Shown one piece after another: positions 39,018 to 48,520 of a stretch of DNA of 64,000 nucleotides (the stretch's first letter is position 1; each line of letters starts with the position of its first letter). A program made the position numbers and the translations under genes. Source of the DNA: Chromatium weissei (GTDB taxonomy: Bacteria > Pseudomonadota > Gammaproteobacteria > Chromatiales > Chromatiaceae); NCBI RefSeq assembly GCF_016583765.1, contig NZ_NRRR01000005.1, forward strand, positions 1 to 64,000. Direction: 5' to 3'. The notes below the pieces were generated by a model that saw only the letters and a list, made by a program, of their open reading frames with translations, was not told the DNA's origin and made no database searches.

Positions 39018-40397
39018 ATGAATTCAACGCCTGAGAATTTAATTACTGCTGAAATACTAGCTGACATTGTTTCTGTATCAAAATCAATCCTATTGAAATG
39101 GGAAAAAAGCGGAAAAATAAAGCCACTGATTTCCGCAAATGGCAACAAAAAATACAACTTAAATGAACTAAATCAATTTCCAGAAATTCGGGAAATGTTG
39201 GAAAGTTCTTGGAACACAGAAGAACAAATTAAACCAATAAGAAGTTATTCATCTATTGAGTTATTTGCTGGCGCTGGCGGATTGGCTATTGGTCTTGAAA
39301 TGGCAGGATTTGCAACAGTGGCACTCAACGAGCTTGATAAAAACGCATGTCACACGCTTCGCAATAACAGATTGAAATGGAATGTCATTGAAAGTGATAT
39401 TAGAAACATTGATTTCAAATCATTCAACGGCATTGATTTCATTTCTGGTGGCTTTCCTTGCCAAGCATTTTCTTATGCAGGAAAACAGCTTGGATTTGAG
39501 GATACAAGAGGAACGTTGTTTTTTGAATTTGCACGTGTGATTAAAGAAACACAACCTAAAGTGTTTTTAGGAGAAAATGTTAAAGGATTACTTGAGCACG
39601 ATAACGGCAGAAGTATTGAAACAATTAAAAACGTGATTGCAGAATTGGGCTATACGTTAATTGAACCTAAAGTATTAAAAGCGATTTTTTATAAAGTGCC
39701 ACAAAAACGCGAGCGTTTAATGCTTGTTGGAATACGCAATGATTTAATCAGATATGCAAGTTTCAAGTGGCCAGCTCCCTACAAAAAAATAATGGTTCTG
39801 CGTGATGCGCTTAAAGCCGGGGAATTATATTCAACTGATGTTTTTGAATCGCTTGGTCAAAAGTACCCAAAAGCAAAAGAAGAAATACTTAAACTTGTGC
39901 CGCCGGGAGGTTATTGGCGCGATTTACCAAATCATTTGCAGCGAGAATACATGAAAGGAAGTTATTTACTTGGCGGCGGAAAAACGGGAATGGCGAGAAG
40001 ACTTGCGTGGAATGCACCAAGTTTAACGTTGACTTGTAGCCCAGCACAAAAACAAACAGAACGCTGTCATCCAGAAGAAAATAGACCGCTTTCCATTAGA
40101 GAATATGCGCGTATTCAAACGTTCCCCGATGATTGGATTTTTTCTGGTTCTATCTCAAGTCAATATAAACAAATTGGCAACGCAGTTCCGGTTAACTTGG
40201 CTTTCGCAATAGGCAGAAGTTTAATTGCTTTGTTAAATAGTATTGAATTAAAAAATGAAGTGAACAATTCCAATCTTCAATTCACAATATCAGGCAAACA
40301 ATCAGAGCAATTGAACTTGTTCATTGAAGTGCCAAAATTCTCAATCGCAATACGCGATCAAATCAATCAACGTGTTGCACCCGCGAATTCAAATTGA
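39018..40397 (+). CDS. cytosine-5 DNA methyltransferase with N-terminal helix-turn-helix
   Basis: 459 residues from ATG 39018. Residues 8-55 look like a MerR-type helix-turn-helix (AEILADIVSVSKSILLKWEK, then a KKYNLNELN wing). The methylase has motif I ELFAGAGGLAIGLE (81-94), catalytic GGFPCQAFS (C148), GENVKGLL, PQKRERLMLVG, and the closing GNAV motif. The target sequence is unknown. No restriction gene is adjacent, so it is solitary here. AT-rich compared with both neighbours, suggesting transfer. It overlaps trmL by 31 bases. Confidence 0.92.
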   Translation: MNSTPENLITAEILADIVSVSKSILLKWEKSGKIKPLISANGNKKYNLNELNQFPEIREMLESSWNTEEQIKPIRSYSSIELFAGAGGLAIGLEMAGFATVALNELDKNACHTLRNNRLKWNVIESDIRNIDFKSFNGIDFISGGFPCQAFSYAGKQLGFEDTRGTLFFEFARVIKETQPKVFLGENVKGLLEHDNGRSIETIKNVIAELGYTLIEPKVLKAIFYKVPQKRERLMLVGIRNDLIRYASFKWPAPYKKIMVLRDALKAGELYSTDVFESLGQKYPKAKEEILKLVPPGGYWRDLPNHLQREYMKGSYLLGGGKTGMARRLAWNAPSLTLTCSPAQKQTERCHPEENRPLSIREYARIQTFPDDWIFSGSISSQYKQIGNAVPVNLAFAIGRSLIALLNSIELKNEVNNSNLQFTISGKQSEQLNLFIEVPKFSIAIRDQINQRVAPANSN

Positions 40398-40834
40398 CGC
40401 CAAACTTCAAACGCCAGCACCGCAACGGCATTGGATAAATTCAAACTGCGGTTATTGGGCATCATCGGTAGATAAATGCGTTGCTCCGTCGGCACGGCAG
40501 TCAGCACCGTTGCCGGCAATCCGCGAGTTTCTGGGCCGAACAGCAGCGCGTCACCGGATTGATAACGTGGAACGGTGTACGCGGTTTCGCCTTTCGTGCT
40601 GACGGCAAACAGCCGCGATGTCGTCAATTGCGCGAGACAGGCGTTAAGTGATTGATGAACTTGAACTTCTGCCCATTCGCGGTAATCGAGACCGGCACGT
40701 CGCAACAATCGATCATTCAAAGTAAAACCCAGCGGTTCAATGAGATGAAGGCGCGCTCCAACATTGACGCTCAAACGCATCACATTGCCGGTATTCGGTG
40801 GAATTTCTGGTTCGTAAAGAATGATGTTAAACAT
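40367..40834 (-). CDS. trmL: tRNA (cytidine/uridine-34-2'-O)-methyltransferase
   Basis: 155 residues of the SPOUT superfamily. LYEPEIPPNTGNVMRLSVN at the N-terminus, LLFGPETRGLP in the middle and IYLPMMPNNRSLNLSNAVAV at the end are the three TrmL/YibK motifs forming the trefoil knot that binds SAM. It modifies the wobble base of tRNA-Leu. The 3' end overlaps the convergent DNA methyltransferase. Confidence 0.93.
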   Translation of the reverse strand: MFNIILYEPEIPPNTGNVMRLSVNVGARLHLIEPLGFTLNDRLLRRAGLDYREWAEVQVHQSLNACLAQLTTSRLFAVSTKGETAYTVPRYQSGDALLFGPETRGLPATVLTAVPTEQRIYLPMMPNNRSLNLSNAVAVLAFEVWRQFEFAGATR

Positions 40835-40901
40835 TTGATGGCATTGAAAATGATAAAAAATTCACGGAATTTAGGCGGATTGTTCCCGTTTTGTCACTGC
40901 A

Positions 40902-40910
40902 TGGTATATT
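40902..40910 (+). promoter_or_regulatory. extended -10 promoter for the 73-residue protein
   Basis: TGGTATATT is an extended -10 element (TGn-TATATT). A weak TTGTTC lies upstream. The start codon is 49 bases downstream of it. Confidence 0.5.
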
Positions 40911-40958
40911 AGCGATGCGATTAAAATTCACATCACAATCGAATGAGGACATCATCAT

Positions 40959-41180
40959 ATGAGCGACATCGCCGCACTGAAAATCGAAAAACAAGCGTTG
41001 ATCGACAAGATGTTAGAAATGCAGCAACAGTTCATTGCCTATGAACATGAACACGGTATCACTGGCAAGGATTACTGGGCATCCACCGAAGGCTTGCTGG
41101 CAAATTATCGTCAGGAATACATCGACATGGCTAATCGCGTAGTGGACATCGCACACGAAATCGTCGGTTCAGTGCGTTAA
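40959..41180 (+). CDS. small helical protein of unknown function
   Basis: 73 residues, MSDIAALKIEKQALIDKM onward, predicted mostly helical with a heptad-like first half and a central GITGKDYW turn. No cysteines, no membrane segment. It sits alone between an extended -10 promoter and a strong terminator, so it is probably an abundant monocistronic protein. I do not recognise the family. Confidence 0.75.
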   Translation: MSDIAALKIEKQALIDKMLEMQQQFIAYEHEHGITGKDYWASTEGLLANYRQEYIDMANRVVDIAHEIVGSVR

Positions 41181-41201
41181 CTAACGGATTTTCGCTTTGA
41201 T

Positions 41202-41233
41202 AAAAAACCCGCGTGATTTGCGGGTTTTTTTAT
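41202..41233. terminator. rho-independent terminator
   Basis: AAAAAACCCGC, an eight-base loop and GCGGGTTTTTTT. The A run on one side and T run on the other let it work in both directions: for the 73-residue gene and for the ntrB-ntrC transcript on the minus strand. Confidence 0.85.
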
Positions 41234-41247
41234 GTCTCACGTTTGAA

Positions 41248-41640
41248 TTAACGCAGATGTTCAATGTATTTCGGACTGTCATGCAGCGTTAATTGCACAC
41301 CCGAACTGGTCGCAATAAACGGCGCAGCAATGCCTGCAAATTGCAATTCACAGCGAATGTGCCCGCGACTCGCCAACGGAATCGGCAACATGTCACGATA
41401 GGTATAGATGTTGTCATCAAGATCGCCGCCGATGCAGATCACCGCGCCTTTCGGTAACGGCGATTCCAACACCGCATTTTCCAGCACCAGCATTCCCGCC
41501 TGCCACCAGCGCGTCCGCTCGGCAGAACCCGTTAGCGTTTTAATTAAATCAGCGCGAGCGATATGCAGCCGCAACTGATTCTGCTCCAAGTTAAATGCTG
41601 AAATTTCACAGCCAGTTAGCGTCAAACTTAAACTGTCCAC
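41248..41640 (-). CDS. hypothetical protein downstream of ntrC
   Basis: 130 residues from a GTG start, with GAGG at ribosome-binding distance inside the end of ntrC and a three-base gap. Contains mixed beta-type hydrophobic strands (LTLTGCEISAFNLEQNQLRLHIA) and no membrane segment. Position makes it the last gene of the ntrB-ntrC operon; function unknown. Confidence 0.7.
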   Translation of the reverse strand: MDSLSLTLTGCEISAFNLEQNQLRLHIARADLIKTLTGSAERTRWWQAGMLVLENAVLESPLPKGAVICIGGDLDDNIYTYRDMLPIPLASRGHIRCELQFAGIAAPFIATSSGVQLTLHDSPKYIEHLR

Positions 41641-41643
41641 AAT

Positions 41644-43074
41644 TCAATTCCTCGTTTCATCTGACGCAGATTCTGCGTCGGCTTCCAATTTTAATTCTTT
41701 GATTTTTCTGGTTAACGTGTTGCGTCCCCAGCCCAGCCGCCGCGCCGCTTCCTGCCGCCGCCCGGCGGTGTGTTCCAACGCCACTTGAATCAAACTTCGC
41801 TCAAAAGTCGGTAACGCCGTTTCCAACAACGGCTCCGCGTGTTGCTGCAATCGCTGCTGTGCCCAGCGGCGCAGCGCCGCTTCCCACGAAGCATCTGGCG
41901 GCTGTTCCGTCGTCGTTGCGCTCAATTCCGGCGGCAAATCCTCCGCGTGAATTTGATTGCCCGATGCCATCACCGTCAGCCAGCGTGCGGTATTTTCAAG
42001 TTGCCGCACATTGCCCGGCCACTCCAAACGCTGTAACCGTTCTAACGCGCTCGGCAGCAAATTTTTCGGTTCACAGCTCAATTCCACCGCTGCCTGTGCG
42101 AGAAAATGCCGCATTAACAACGGAATATCTTCACGTCGGTCGCGCAGTGCGGGCAGTTGAATGCGAATGACGTTGAGACGATGAAACAAATCCTCACGAA
42201 ATCGCCCTTGCCGTACCAGCGTCTCCAAATGTTGATGCGTGGCCGCGATGATGCGCACGTCCACGCGCAGCGGAGTCATACCGCCGACGCGATAAAACGC
42301 ACCATCGGCGAGCACGCGCAGCAGCCGCGTCTGCATTTCCGCCGGCATGTCGCCGATTTCATCGAGAAACAGCGTTCCGCCGTCAGCCTGTTCAAAACGT
42401 CCTTCGCGCCGCGCTTGCGCTCCGGTGAACGCGCCGCGCTCATGGCCGAATAATTCCGATTCGAGCAGATCACGCGGAATTGCCGCCATATTCAACGCAA
42501 TAAACGGACGTTCACTGCGCGGGCTGTGGCGATGGAGCGCGTGTGCGACCAATTCTTTACCAGTGCCGGATTCGCCGTTGATCAAAACGGTGATGTGTGA
42601 GCGCGCCAGCCGCCCGATAGCGCGAAACACCTCCTGCATCGCGGGTGCTTCACCGAGAATATCCGGCGTTTTGAGCGCGGCGACCGTTTCCGGATGTTCA
42701 TCACGCTCGCGCCGACACGCACGATTGACCTGCGCCACAGCTTCATCGAGATCAAAGGGTTTCGGCAGATATTCAAACGCGCCGCAGTTGAACGCAGAGA
42801 CCGCGCTGTCGAGATCGGAATGTGCCGTCATGATGATGACCGGCAGATGTGGATAACGGGCGTTGACTTGACGCAGCAAATCCAGTCCGTCAATGCCGGG
42901 CATTCGAATATCACTGAGAATGACATTCGGCTGCTCGTGTTGCAGCGCCTCTAAAATGCCGACGCCGTTGGAAAAACAGGTGACGTGCAGCGCGGCTTTG
43001 CGCAGTGCGCGATCCAATACCCAGCGAATTGAGCGATCATCGTCAATCACCCAGACTTTTGGTTCTTGCGCCAT
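41644..43074 (-). CDS. ntrC: nitrogen regulation response regulator NtrC
   Basis: 476 residues from ATG 43074. Receiver with phospho-acceptor D55 (VILSDIRMPGIDG); AAA+ domain with Walker A GESGTGKE, the sigma-54 contact loop GAFTGA and DGGTLFLDEIGD; a C-terminal Fis-type helix-turn-helix (QEAARRLGWGRNTLTRKIKEL). It activates sigma-54 promoters under nitrogen limitation. Its start lies 32 bases inside the end of ntrB. Confidence 0.95.
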   Translation of the reverse strand: MAQEPKVWVIDDDRSIRWVLDRALRKAALHVTCFSNGVGILEALQHEQPNVILSDIRMPGIDGLDLLRQVNARYPHLPVIIMTAHSDLDSAVSAFNCGAFEYLPKPFDLDEAVAQVNRACRRERDEHPETVAALKTPDILGEAPAMQEVFRAIGRLARSHITVLINGESGTGKELVAHALHRHSPRSERPFIALNMAAIPRDLLESELFGHERGAFTGAQARREGRFEQADGGTLFLDEIGDMPAEMQTRLLRVLADGAFYRVGGMTPLRVDVRIIAATHQHLETLVRQGRFREDLFHRLNVIRIQLPALRDRREDIPLLMRHFLAQAAVELSCEPKNLLPSALERLQRLEWPGNVRQLENTARWLTVMASGNQIHAEDLPPELSATTTEQPPDASWEAALRRWAQQRLQQHAEPLLETALPTFERSLIQVALEHTAGRRQEAARRLGWGRNTLTRKIKELKLEADAESASDETRN

Positions 43075-44146
43075 GCGCCGACTCCAGTGGCAGATAAACA
43101 GTGAAGGTGGTGTCGCCGGGGCAACTGTCGCACTCAATCAAACCGCCGTGCTGGCTGATGAGTTCCTGCGCAATCGGTAGCCCCAAACCGCTGCCGCCAG
43201 CGCGTCCCGACACCATCGGAAAAAAAATCTGATCCCGAATGTCTTCAGGAATGCCCACGCCGTTGTCATGCACCTGCGCTTGCAAGACGAGCCGATGCCG
43301 TTGATTGCCGAGGGTGAATTGGCGCAACACGCGGGTTTTCAATTCAATTTGTCCTCGCACGCCGGCGGCCGCAGCGGCATTGCGCACCAAATTGAGAAAG
43401 GCTTGAATCAGGCGATCAGGATCGGCGCGGCAGTCGGGAATGCTCGGATCGTAATTGCGGACAATCGACGGGCCAGCGGGCGATTCCGCCAAAATCAGAC
43501 TGCGCACATGTTCGAGCACATCGTGAATGTTGACGGCGCGACGACTGGGCAAGCGATTCGGGCCGAGCATTCGATTCATCAGCGCCTGCAAACGGTCGGC
43601 TTCATCAATGATGATGCGGGTGTATTCGCGCAAACTCGCATCTGGCAACTCCTGCTCTAACAATTGCGCCGCGCCGCGCAGCCCGCCGAGCGGATTCTTA
43701 ATTTCATGCGCCAATCCACGCAACAGCGTCTGCGTCGCCTGATGCTGCGACAGCAAATGCTCCTCGCGGGTGATGCGTAACTGCCGATCCACCTGATTGA
43801 GTTCAACCAGCAGTGCTTCGCCGTGAGCGCAATGCGACAACGGTAGCACGGTGCAATTGACGGTTTTGGTGCTGCCATCGGAAACGCAGATATTGACCTC
43901 GCGCTCGGTAAACGGATGGCGCGCAGCGAGCGCGGCAGCGAGTCGTTGTTCAACATTGGCATCTGGGCAGGGCAACAGCGCCGCTGCTGGTTGACCAATG
44001 AGATGACGGGCGCTGATTTCAAACAACATTTCAGCAGAGGGATTGAGATAAGTTAGATGTAGCGTGTGGTCAAAAAGCAACACGGCAGTGTTGAGGTGGT
44101 CGAGAATGGTGCGTTCGAGGGTGGCAGCGGTGGGTTGATACGTCAT
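43043..44146 (-). CDS. ntrB: nitrogen regulation histidine kinase NtrB
   Basis: 367 residues, soluble. A PAS domain (about 12-110), HisKA with GLAHEIKNPLGGLRGAAQLLE, and HATPase with DNGVGIPEDIRDQIF and GGSGLGLPIAQ. It phosphorylates NtrC under the control of PII. ntrB-ntrC overlap. glnA, usually just upstream, is about 1.8 kb away on the same strand with accessory genes in between. Confidence 0.94.
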   Translation of the reverse strand: MTYQPTAATLERTILDHLNTAVLLFDHTLHLTYLNPSAEMLFEISARHLIGQPAAALLPCPDANVEQRLAAALAARHPFTEREVNICVSDGSTKTVNCTVLPLSHCAHGEALLVELNQVDRQLRITREEHLLSQHQATQTLLRGLAHEIKNPLGGLRGAAQLLEQELPDASLREYTRIIIDEADRLQALMNRMLGPNRLPSRRAVNIHDVLEHVRSLILAESPAGPSIVRNYDPSIPDCRADPDRLIQAFLNLVRNAAAAAGVRGQIELKTRVLRQFTLGNQRHRLVLQAQVHDNGVGIPEDIRDQIFFPMVSGRAGGSGLGLPIAQELISQHGGLIECDSCPGDTTFTVYLPLESAHGARTKSLGD

Positions 44147-44165
44147 TTTTGAATTGACTCAGGAC

Positions 44166-45119
44166 TTATTTAATACTGATGAATGATTCTCCGTAATGCA
44201 ATTCACGATGGCAATTAGGACACAGCGCAATCGCGTTTTCAATCGTATCTTCGCCGTTTTCTGCTAGTGGTTTAATGTGATGAACTTCAAGATAAGGTGA
44301 ATGGTCTGTTTTACGTAAAAATGGCGCTGGTTTTCCGCAACGTTGGCAATGACCATGGGCTTTTTCTAATACTTCACCGACAACATCAGGATTGCGTTGA
44401 AAAGTGAATGAAACTAGCTTAACGGTTTTTGGTTTTTTGGATGCTACGCGTAATCGCTCGCGGCGAGCCATTGAAGAATCAAGTTGTGATCGAGAAACTG
44501 CATTTTCAAATTCAGTTGAGTATTTTTTCAGACTTTCCTGCGTATCACAAACAGTTGTTAGTAATTGAACTTCATTTAGCGGCTGTTGATTTCCAATATC
44601 TTGGCTAGCACTCACTAAAAGGCGCAAATACTGAGAAAAAGACATCTCGGCAATAGTGACAACACATGATTTCACATCCTTATAACCGAGACGAAAAAAG
44701 AGTTTTCTTAACGGTGGATAATAAACACCAAATACATCAAGGAGAAAATCGCTATTAACAGTTCGCATCGGATGACCGGATGGATAGGGAGTAATCGGCT
44801 GAGTACGAATTGCTAACGATGCAAGCGTTAAGGTATGCGCGTCAATTTCAAGAATACGACCAAAACCAATAATTCCCCACTTTTTATGGACACCATCTCC
44901 TGTCCAAAAAACGAGCTGATCTCCTATTTGCATATTTTGATAATATCGTTTCGCTCCGGGAGCACCTCCACGCTGCCAGACAAAGTGATCAATTTCACCG
45001 AATAAAAGTGGTGCAATTGCTAAATAGGTCACATGGGCATGAGCGTGTTCTTTTGCACGCACATTATTAACACCAAACCACCAGCATGGACGATTGTAGT
45101 CGTTTACAAAACCAACCAT
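44166..45119 (-). CDS. EVE-like domain fused to HNH nuclease, candidate modification-dependent restriction enzyme
   Basis: 317 residues. The first about 100 (WQRGGAPGAKRYYQ, MQIGDQLVFW, KWGIIGFGRI) resemble the EVE/PUA-like fold that reads modified bases; the C-terminal 60 are an HNH domain with zinc cysteines C258-x2-C261 and C300-x2-C303, the catalytic LEVHHIKPL (H280, H281), N295 and H304. The middle is unassigned. EVE-HNH fusions are known type IV-like restriction proteins. It lies between ntrB and the DUF2442/DUF4160 pair in what is otherwise the Ntr locus. More AT-rich than ntrB. Confidence 0.75.
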   Translation of the reverse strand: MVGFVNDYNRPCWWFGVNNVRAKEHAHAHVTYLAIAPLLFGEIDHFVWQRGGAPGAKRYYQNMQIGDQLVFWTGDGVHKKWGIIGFGRILEIDAHTLTLASLAIRTQPITPYPSGHPMRTVNSDFLLDVFGVYYPPLRKLFFRLGYKDVKSCVVTIAEMSFSQYLRLLVSASQDIGNQQPLNEVQLLTTVCDTQESLKKYSTEFENAVSRSQLDSSMARRERLRVASKKPKTVKLVSFTFQRNPDVVGEVLEKAHGHCQRCGKPAPFLRKTDHSPYLEVHHIKPLAENGEDTIENAIALCPNCHRELHYGESFISIK

Positions 45120-45255
45120 AAAAAAGAGAAACTATTTTGGATTAAATTTTAACCTAATAGCCTTATGAACTGATTGCTAAAAGTTAAGTAACGTATTTAT
45201 TTTATTTGGAATGCCACAATCAACTTGTACTACATTGCCTTCAATGCCACCTGAA

Positions 45256-45516
45256 TCAATCAGGTGATGCGCTAACAGCAATCGGAATTGATAGTTCATA
45301 AAGCGTTTCAGGTGCAATGTCGATGTCACCCGGCCAAGTCACAGTGCCATAAGCAATACGCGCTAATCCAAAATAACCCGAATGCTCTAAACGTCGAAAA
45401 ACTGGATAGTGCAAATATGGGCGCATATCAAAAAACCGTTTTTCGCTTTTATTTTCACTAAAGGTCAACAGCAATCCGTAATTTTGAATCACTTCAACTG
45501 AATTCACTTGAATCAT
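45256..45516 (-). CDS. DUF2442 protein
   Basis: 86 residues from ATG 45516; the frame runs further upstream but the family begins near MIQVNSVEVI. It has the DUF2442 pattern: KRFFDMRPYL, FRRLEHSGYFGLARI, GTVTWPGDIDIAPETLYE. It follows a DUF4160 gene with a seven-base gap, a recurrent pair of unknown function, sometimes listed among possible toxin-antitoxin pairs. Confidence 0.8.
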   Translation of the reverse strand: MIQVNSVEVIQNYGLLLTFSENKSEKRFFDMRPYLHYPVFRRLEHSGYFGLARIAYGTVTWPGDIDIAPETLYELSIPIAVSASPD

Positions 45517-45523
45517 CAGTATT

Positions 45524-45793
45524 TCACCGCAAAGGATCAATTGGAAATACAGGTTCACCGTTTGCTGCTAAAGTCCAATTCGCCATCAATTCGTCTTCGT
45601 GAATGGCAATCCAAGCCTGTACTAAACGCAGTTTCTTGATAGGCAAATTACCTTCCAGTAAATCTCCATCTGGTATTAAAATGACTGCCTGTTTACCTTG
45701 GTATTCAACATGAAGATGTGGCAAATGATGTTGTTTCGTATCTGTAAACAAAATTCGCACAATAATTCCGTAAAACATGCTAATTGTTGGCAT
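45524..45793 (-). CDS. DUF4160 protein
   Basis: 89 residues. The family hallmark is visible: MPTISMFYGIIVRI, HHLPHLHVEYQG, with the conserved HxPHxH motif, and IPDGDLLEG. Paired with DUF2442. Function is unknown; histidine-rich motif suggests metal binding or catalysis (inference). Confidence 0.8.
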   Translation of the reverse strand: MPTISMFYGIIVRILFTDTKQHHLPHLHVEYQGKQAVILIPDGDLLEGNLPIKKLRLVQAWIAIHEDELMANWTLAANGEPVFPIDPLR

Positions 45794-45887
45794 GGCAGCT
45801 CTAATTTTTGTGACGCTCGTGAAGACTAAAAATAAAGCAAATCTAATCCAAGCACATCGAATAAAAATGCGTTTTGCTAAAGACAGT

Positions 45888-45905
45888 GGCGCATCCCTGC
45901 GCCAG
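45888..45905 (-). terminator. hairpin after glnA
   Basis: TGGCGCA-TCCC-TGCGCCA, a perfect seven-base stem 11 bases past the glnA stop. The following T run is poor, so strength is uncertain. Confidence 0.45.
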
Positions 45906-45915
45906 CGATAATTCC

Positions 45916-47319
45916 TTACAGACTGTAATACATATCGAATTCAACCGGATGCGTGGTCATACGCAACCGCGTGACTTCGGTCATTTTCAGCGCGATGTAG
46001 CTGTCAATTAAATCATTGCTGAATACGCCGCCGACTGTGAGGAAATCCCGATCATTATCCAGAGCTTCCAACGCCATATCGAGTGAATGACATACGGTTG
46101 GAATTGCTTTGGCTTCTTCATGCGGCAAATCGTATAAATCTTTATCCATCGCATCGCCGGGATGAATGCGATTTTGAATACCATCCAAACCTGCCAGCAT
46201 CATTGCCGAAAATGCGAGATACGGATTGCCGGTTGAATCCGGGAAACGCACTTCAATGCGACGACCTTTGGGGCTGGCGCTGAATGGAATGCGAATGGAT
46301 GCGGAGCGATTGCGAGCAGAATACGCGAGCATGACTGGCGCTTCAAAACCGGGAACTAAACGCTTATACGAATTGGTAGACGCATTCGTCAGCGCATTCA
46401 AAGCGCGAGCGTGTTTAATAATACCGCCGATGTAATACAAGGCTGCATCGGATAAACCGCCGTATTTATCGCCAGCAAATAGGTTATTCCCGTCTTTACT
46501 CAACGATTGATGAACGTGCATTCCCGTGCCGTTGTCGCCAACAATTGGCTTGGGCATGAAAGTCGCGGTTTTGCCATACGCATGAGCGACGTTTTGAATC
46601 ACATATTTGGTGATCTGATTCTTGTCAGCGCGACGCACCAGCGTGTCAAAACGCGTGCCGATTTCGCACTGCCCAGCGGTCGCCACTTCGTGATGATGCA
46701 CTTCCACCGCCACGCCCATTTCTTCCAACGTCAAGCACATCGCAGCGCGGAGATCGTTGAGCGAATCGACCGGTGGCACGGGGAAATAACCGCCTTTCAC
46801 GCCCGGACGATGTCCCATGTTGCCATCGGGAAAGACGCGCTCGGAATTCCAACCGGCTTCCTGCGAATCGAGCTTGCAGAAGCAGCCGCTCATATCCGCG
46901 CCCCAGCGCACGTCATCAAAGATAAAAAATTCCGGCTCCGGCCCGAAATACGCGGTATCCGCGATGCCGGTCGATTTCAAATATGCCTCAGCGCGTTTGG
47001 CGACCGAACGCGGATCACGCTCGTAACCGGTCATCGTCTCCGGCTCCAAAATGTCGCAGCGAATAATCAGCGTATTTTCATCAGTGAACGGGTCCATCAC
47101 CGCCGTGTCCGGCTCCGGCATCAGCACCATGTCGGAGGCTTCAATGCCTTTCCAACCGGCAATGGAGGAACCGTCAAACATCTTGCCGTCACGAAACATG
47201 TCTTCATCAACCACACTCGCCGGCATGGACACATGCTGTTCCTTGCCGCGTGTATCGGTAAAACGCAGGTCAACGAATTTGACTTCGTTGTCTTTAATCA
47301 TCTGCATCACATCGGTCAT
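45916..47319 (-). CDS. glnA: glutamine synthetase type I
   Basis: 467 residues. The metal and substrate motifs are present ([37 protein letters not shown]) and the adenylylation tyrosine loop [13 protein letters not shown] is kept, so GlnE control is expected. It makes glutamine from glutamate and ammonia. I could not find a sigma-54 site (GG-N10-GC) in the upstream gap shared with glyQ. Confidence 0.96.
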   Translation of the reverse strand: MTDVMQMIKDNEVKFVDLRFTDTRGKEQHVSMPASVVDEDMFRDGKMFDGSSIAGWKGIEASDMVLMPEPDTAVMDPFTDENTLIIRCDILEPETMTGYERDPRSVAKRAEAYLKSTGIADTAYFGPEPEFFIFDDVRWGADMSGCFCKLDSQEAGWNSERVFPDGNMGHRPGVKGGYFPVPPVDSLNDLRAAMCLTLEEMGVAVEVHHHEVATAGQCEIGTRFDTLVRRADKNQITKYVIQNVAHAYGKTATFMPKPIVGDNGTGMHVHQSLSKDGNNLFAGDKYGGLSDAALYYIGGIIKHARALNALTNASTNSYKRLVPGFEAPVMLAYSARNRSASIRIPFSASPKGRRIEVRFPDSTGNPYLAFSAMMLAGLDGIQNRIHPGDAMDKDLYDLPHEEAKAIPTVCHSLDMALEALDNDRDFLTVGGVFSNDLIDSYIALKMTEVTRLRMTTHPVEFDMYYSL

Positions 47320-47596
47320 GCACTTTCTCCGCTTTGTGGTGGGCTAAAAAAAGCGACGCAGTGCAGCGCCGCCCAACAAATTGCTCAATTTGCAACATTA
47401 GCAATGATAGCGCCAAAGATCGCCGAATGATTCTAATGGCGCAGCGCCGCATTCAATGCCCGTCGTGTCGCGCTCAAATCGTGCACGACAGCACCGCCGC
47501 GCCCTAAAACCGCGCACTTCCGTTGGCATTTCAACGAATCAGCCTCAACCGATATACTCACCGTCAACCTTTCCGCCCCGTTTTGAGGAACTGCTT

Positions 47597-48520
47597 TTGA
47601 GTCGCGCATCTGATGATCTCTCGACCTTTCAAGGTCTTATCTTTGCCTTACAACGCTATTGGGCGGAATTGGGCTGCGTCGTGGTGCAGCCGTATGACAT
47701 GGAAGTCGGCGCAGGGACTTTTCATCCCTCCACCTTTCTCCGCGCCATCGGACCCGAGCCGTGGCGCAGCGCCTACGTTCAACCGTCACGGCGACCGACG
47801 GACGGGCGCTACGGCGACAATCCCAATCGACTTCAGCATTACTACCAATTTCAAGTGATGCTCAAACCGTCGCCGCCCGACATTCAAGCGTTGTATCTCA
47901 ATTCGCTGCGCCAGCTCGGACTTGATCCGCTGATTCACGACATTCGCTTTGTCGAAGACAACTGGGAATCGCCGACGCTCGGCGCGTGGGGTCTGGGCTG
48001 GGAAGTGTGGCTTAACGGCATGGAAGTCACGCAATTCACCTATTTTCAACAGGTTGGCGGATTGGATTGCCGCCCCGTCACCGGCGAAATCACCTACGGC
48101 CTCGAACGCATCGCCATGTATTTGCAAGCGGTTGAAAGCGTTTACGATTTGGTGTGGAGTCGCTCGCCCGCTGGCGTGGTCACTTACGGCGACGTGTTTC
48201 ATCAAAACGAAGTCGAACAGTCCACTTACAACTTTGAATGCGCCGACACCGCCGCGCTGCTGAATTGGTTTGACACCTGCGAGCGCCTGAGCAGCGAATT
48301 GGTCGAACGCAATTTGCCGCTGCCCGCGTATGAACAGGTTTTGCGAGCATCGCACACCTTCAATTTATTGGACGCTCGCGGCGCGATTTCCGTCACCGAG
48401 CGCCAGCGTTTTATTCTGCGGGTGCGCACCTTATCCCGCGCTGTCGCTCAATCCTATTTTGCTCGCCGCGAGGCACTCGGTTTTCCGCTACTGGCGACGA
48501 CGCAGGAGATAACTGCTTGA
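47597..48520 (+). CDS. glyQ: glycyl-tRNA synthetase alpha subunit
   Basis: 307 residues from TTG 47597, preceded by GAGGA with a seven-base spacer; the frame is open for 47 more codons upstream but those have no family match. [30 protein letters not shown] and [20 protein letters not shown] segments are the family core. It forms the alpha2beta2 enzyme with GlyS, whose start overlaps its stop. Confidence 0.94.
   Translation: MSRASDDLSTFQGLIFALQRYWAELGCVVVQPYDMEVGAGTFHPSTFLRAIGPEPWRSAYVQPSRRPTDGRYGDNPNRLQHYYQFQVMLKPSPPDIQALYLNSLRQLGLDPLIHDIRFVEDNWESPTLGAWGLGWEVWLNGMEVTQFTYFQQVGGLDCRPVTGEITYGLERIAMYLQAVESVYDLVWSRSPAGVVTYGDVFHQNEVEQSTYNFECADTAALLNWFDTCERLSSELVERNLPLPAYEQVLRASHTFNLLDARGAISVTERQRFILRVRTLSRAVAQSYFARREALGFPLLATTQEITA

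Noticed and set aside
47320..47596. Sigma-54 / NtrC-dependent promoter upstream of glnA
   Set aside because: No GG-N10-GC element was found on the minus strand; only a weak ATTGCT...AGCAAT inverted repeat near 47380-47408.
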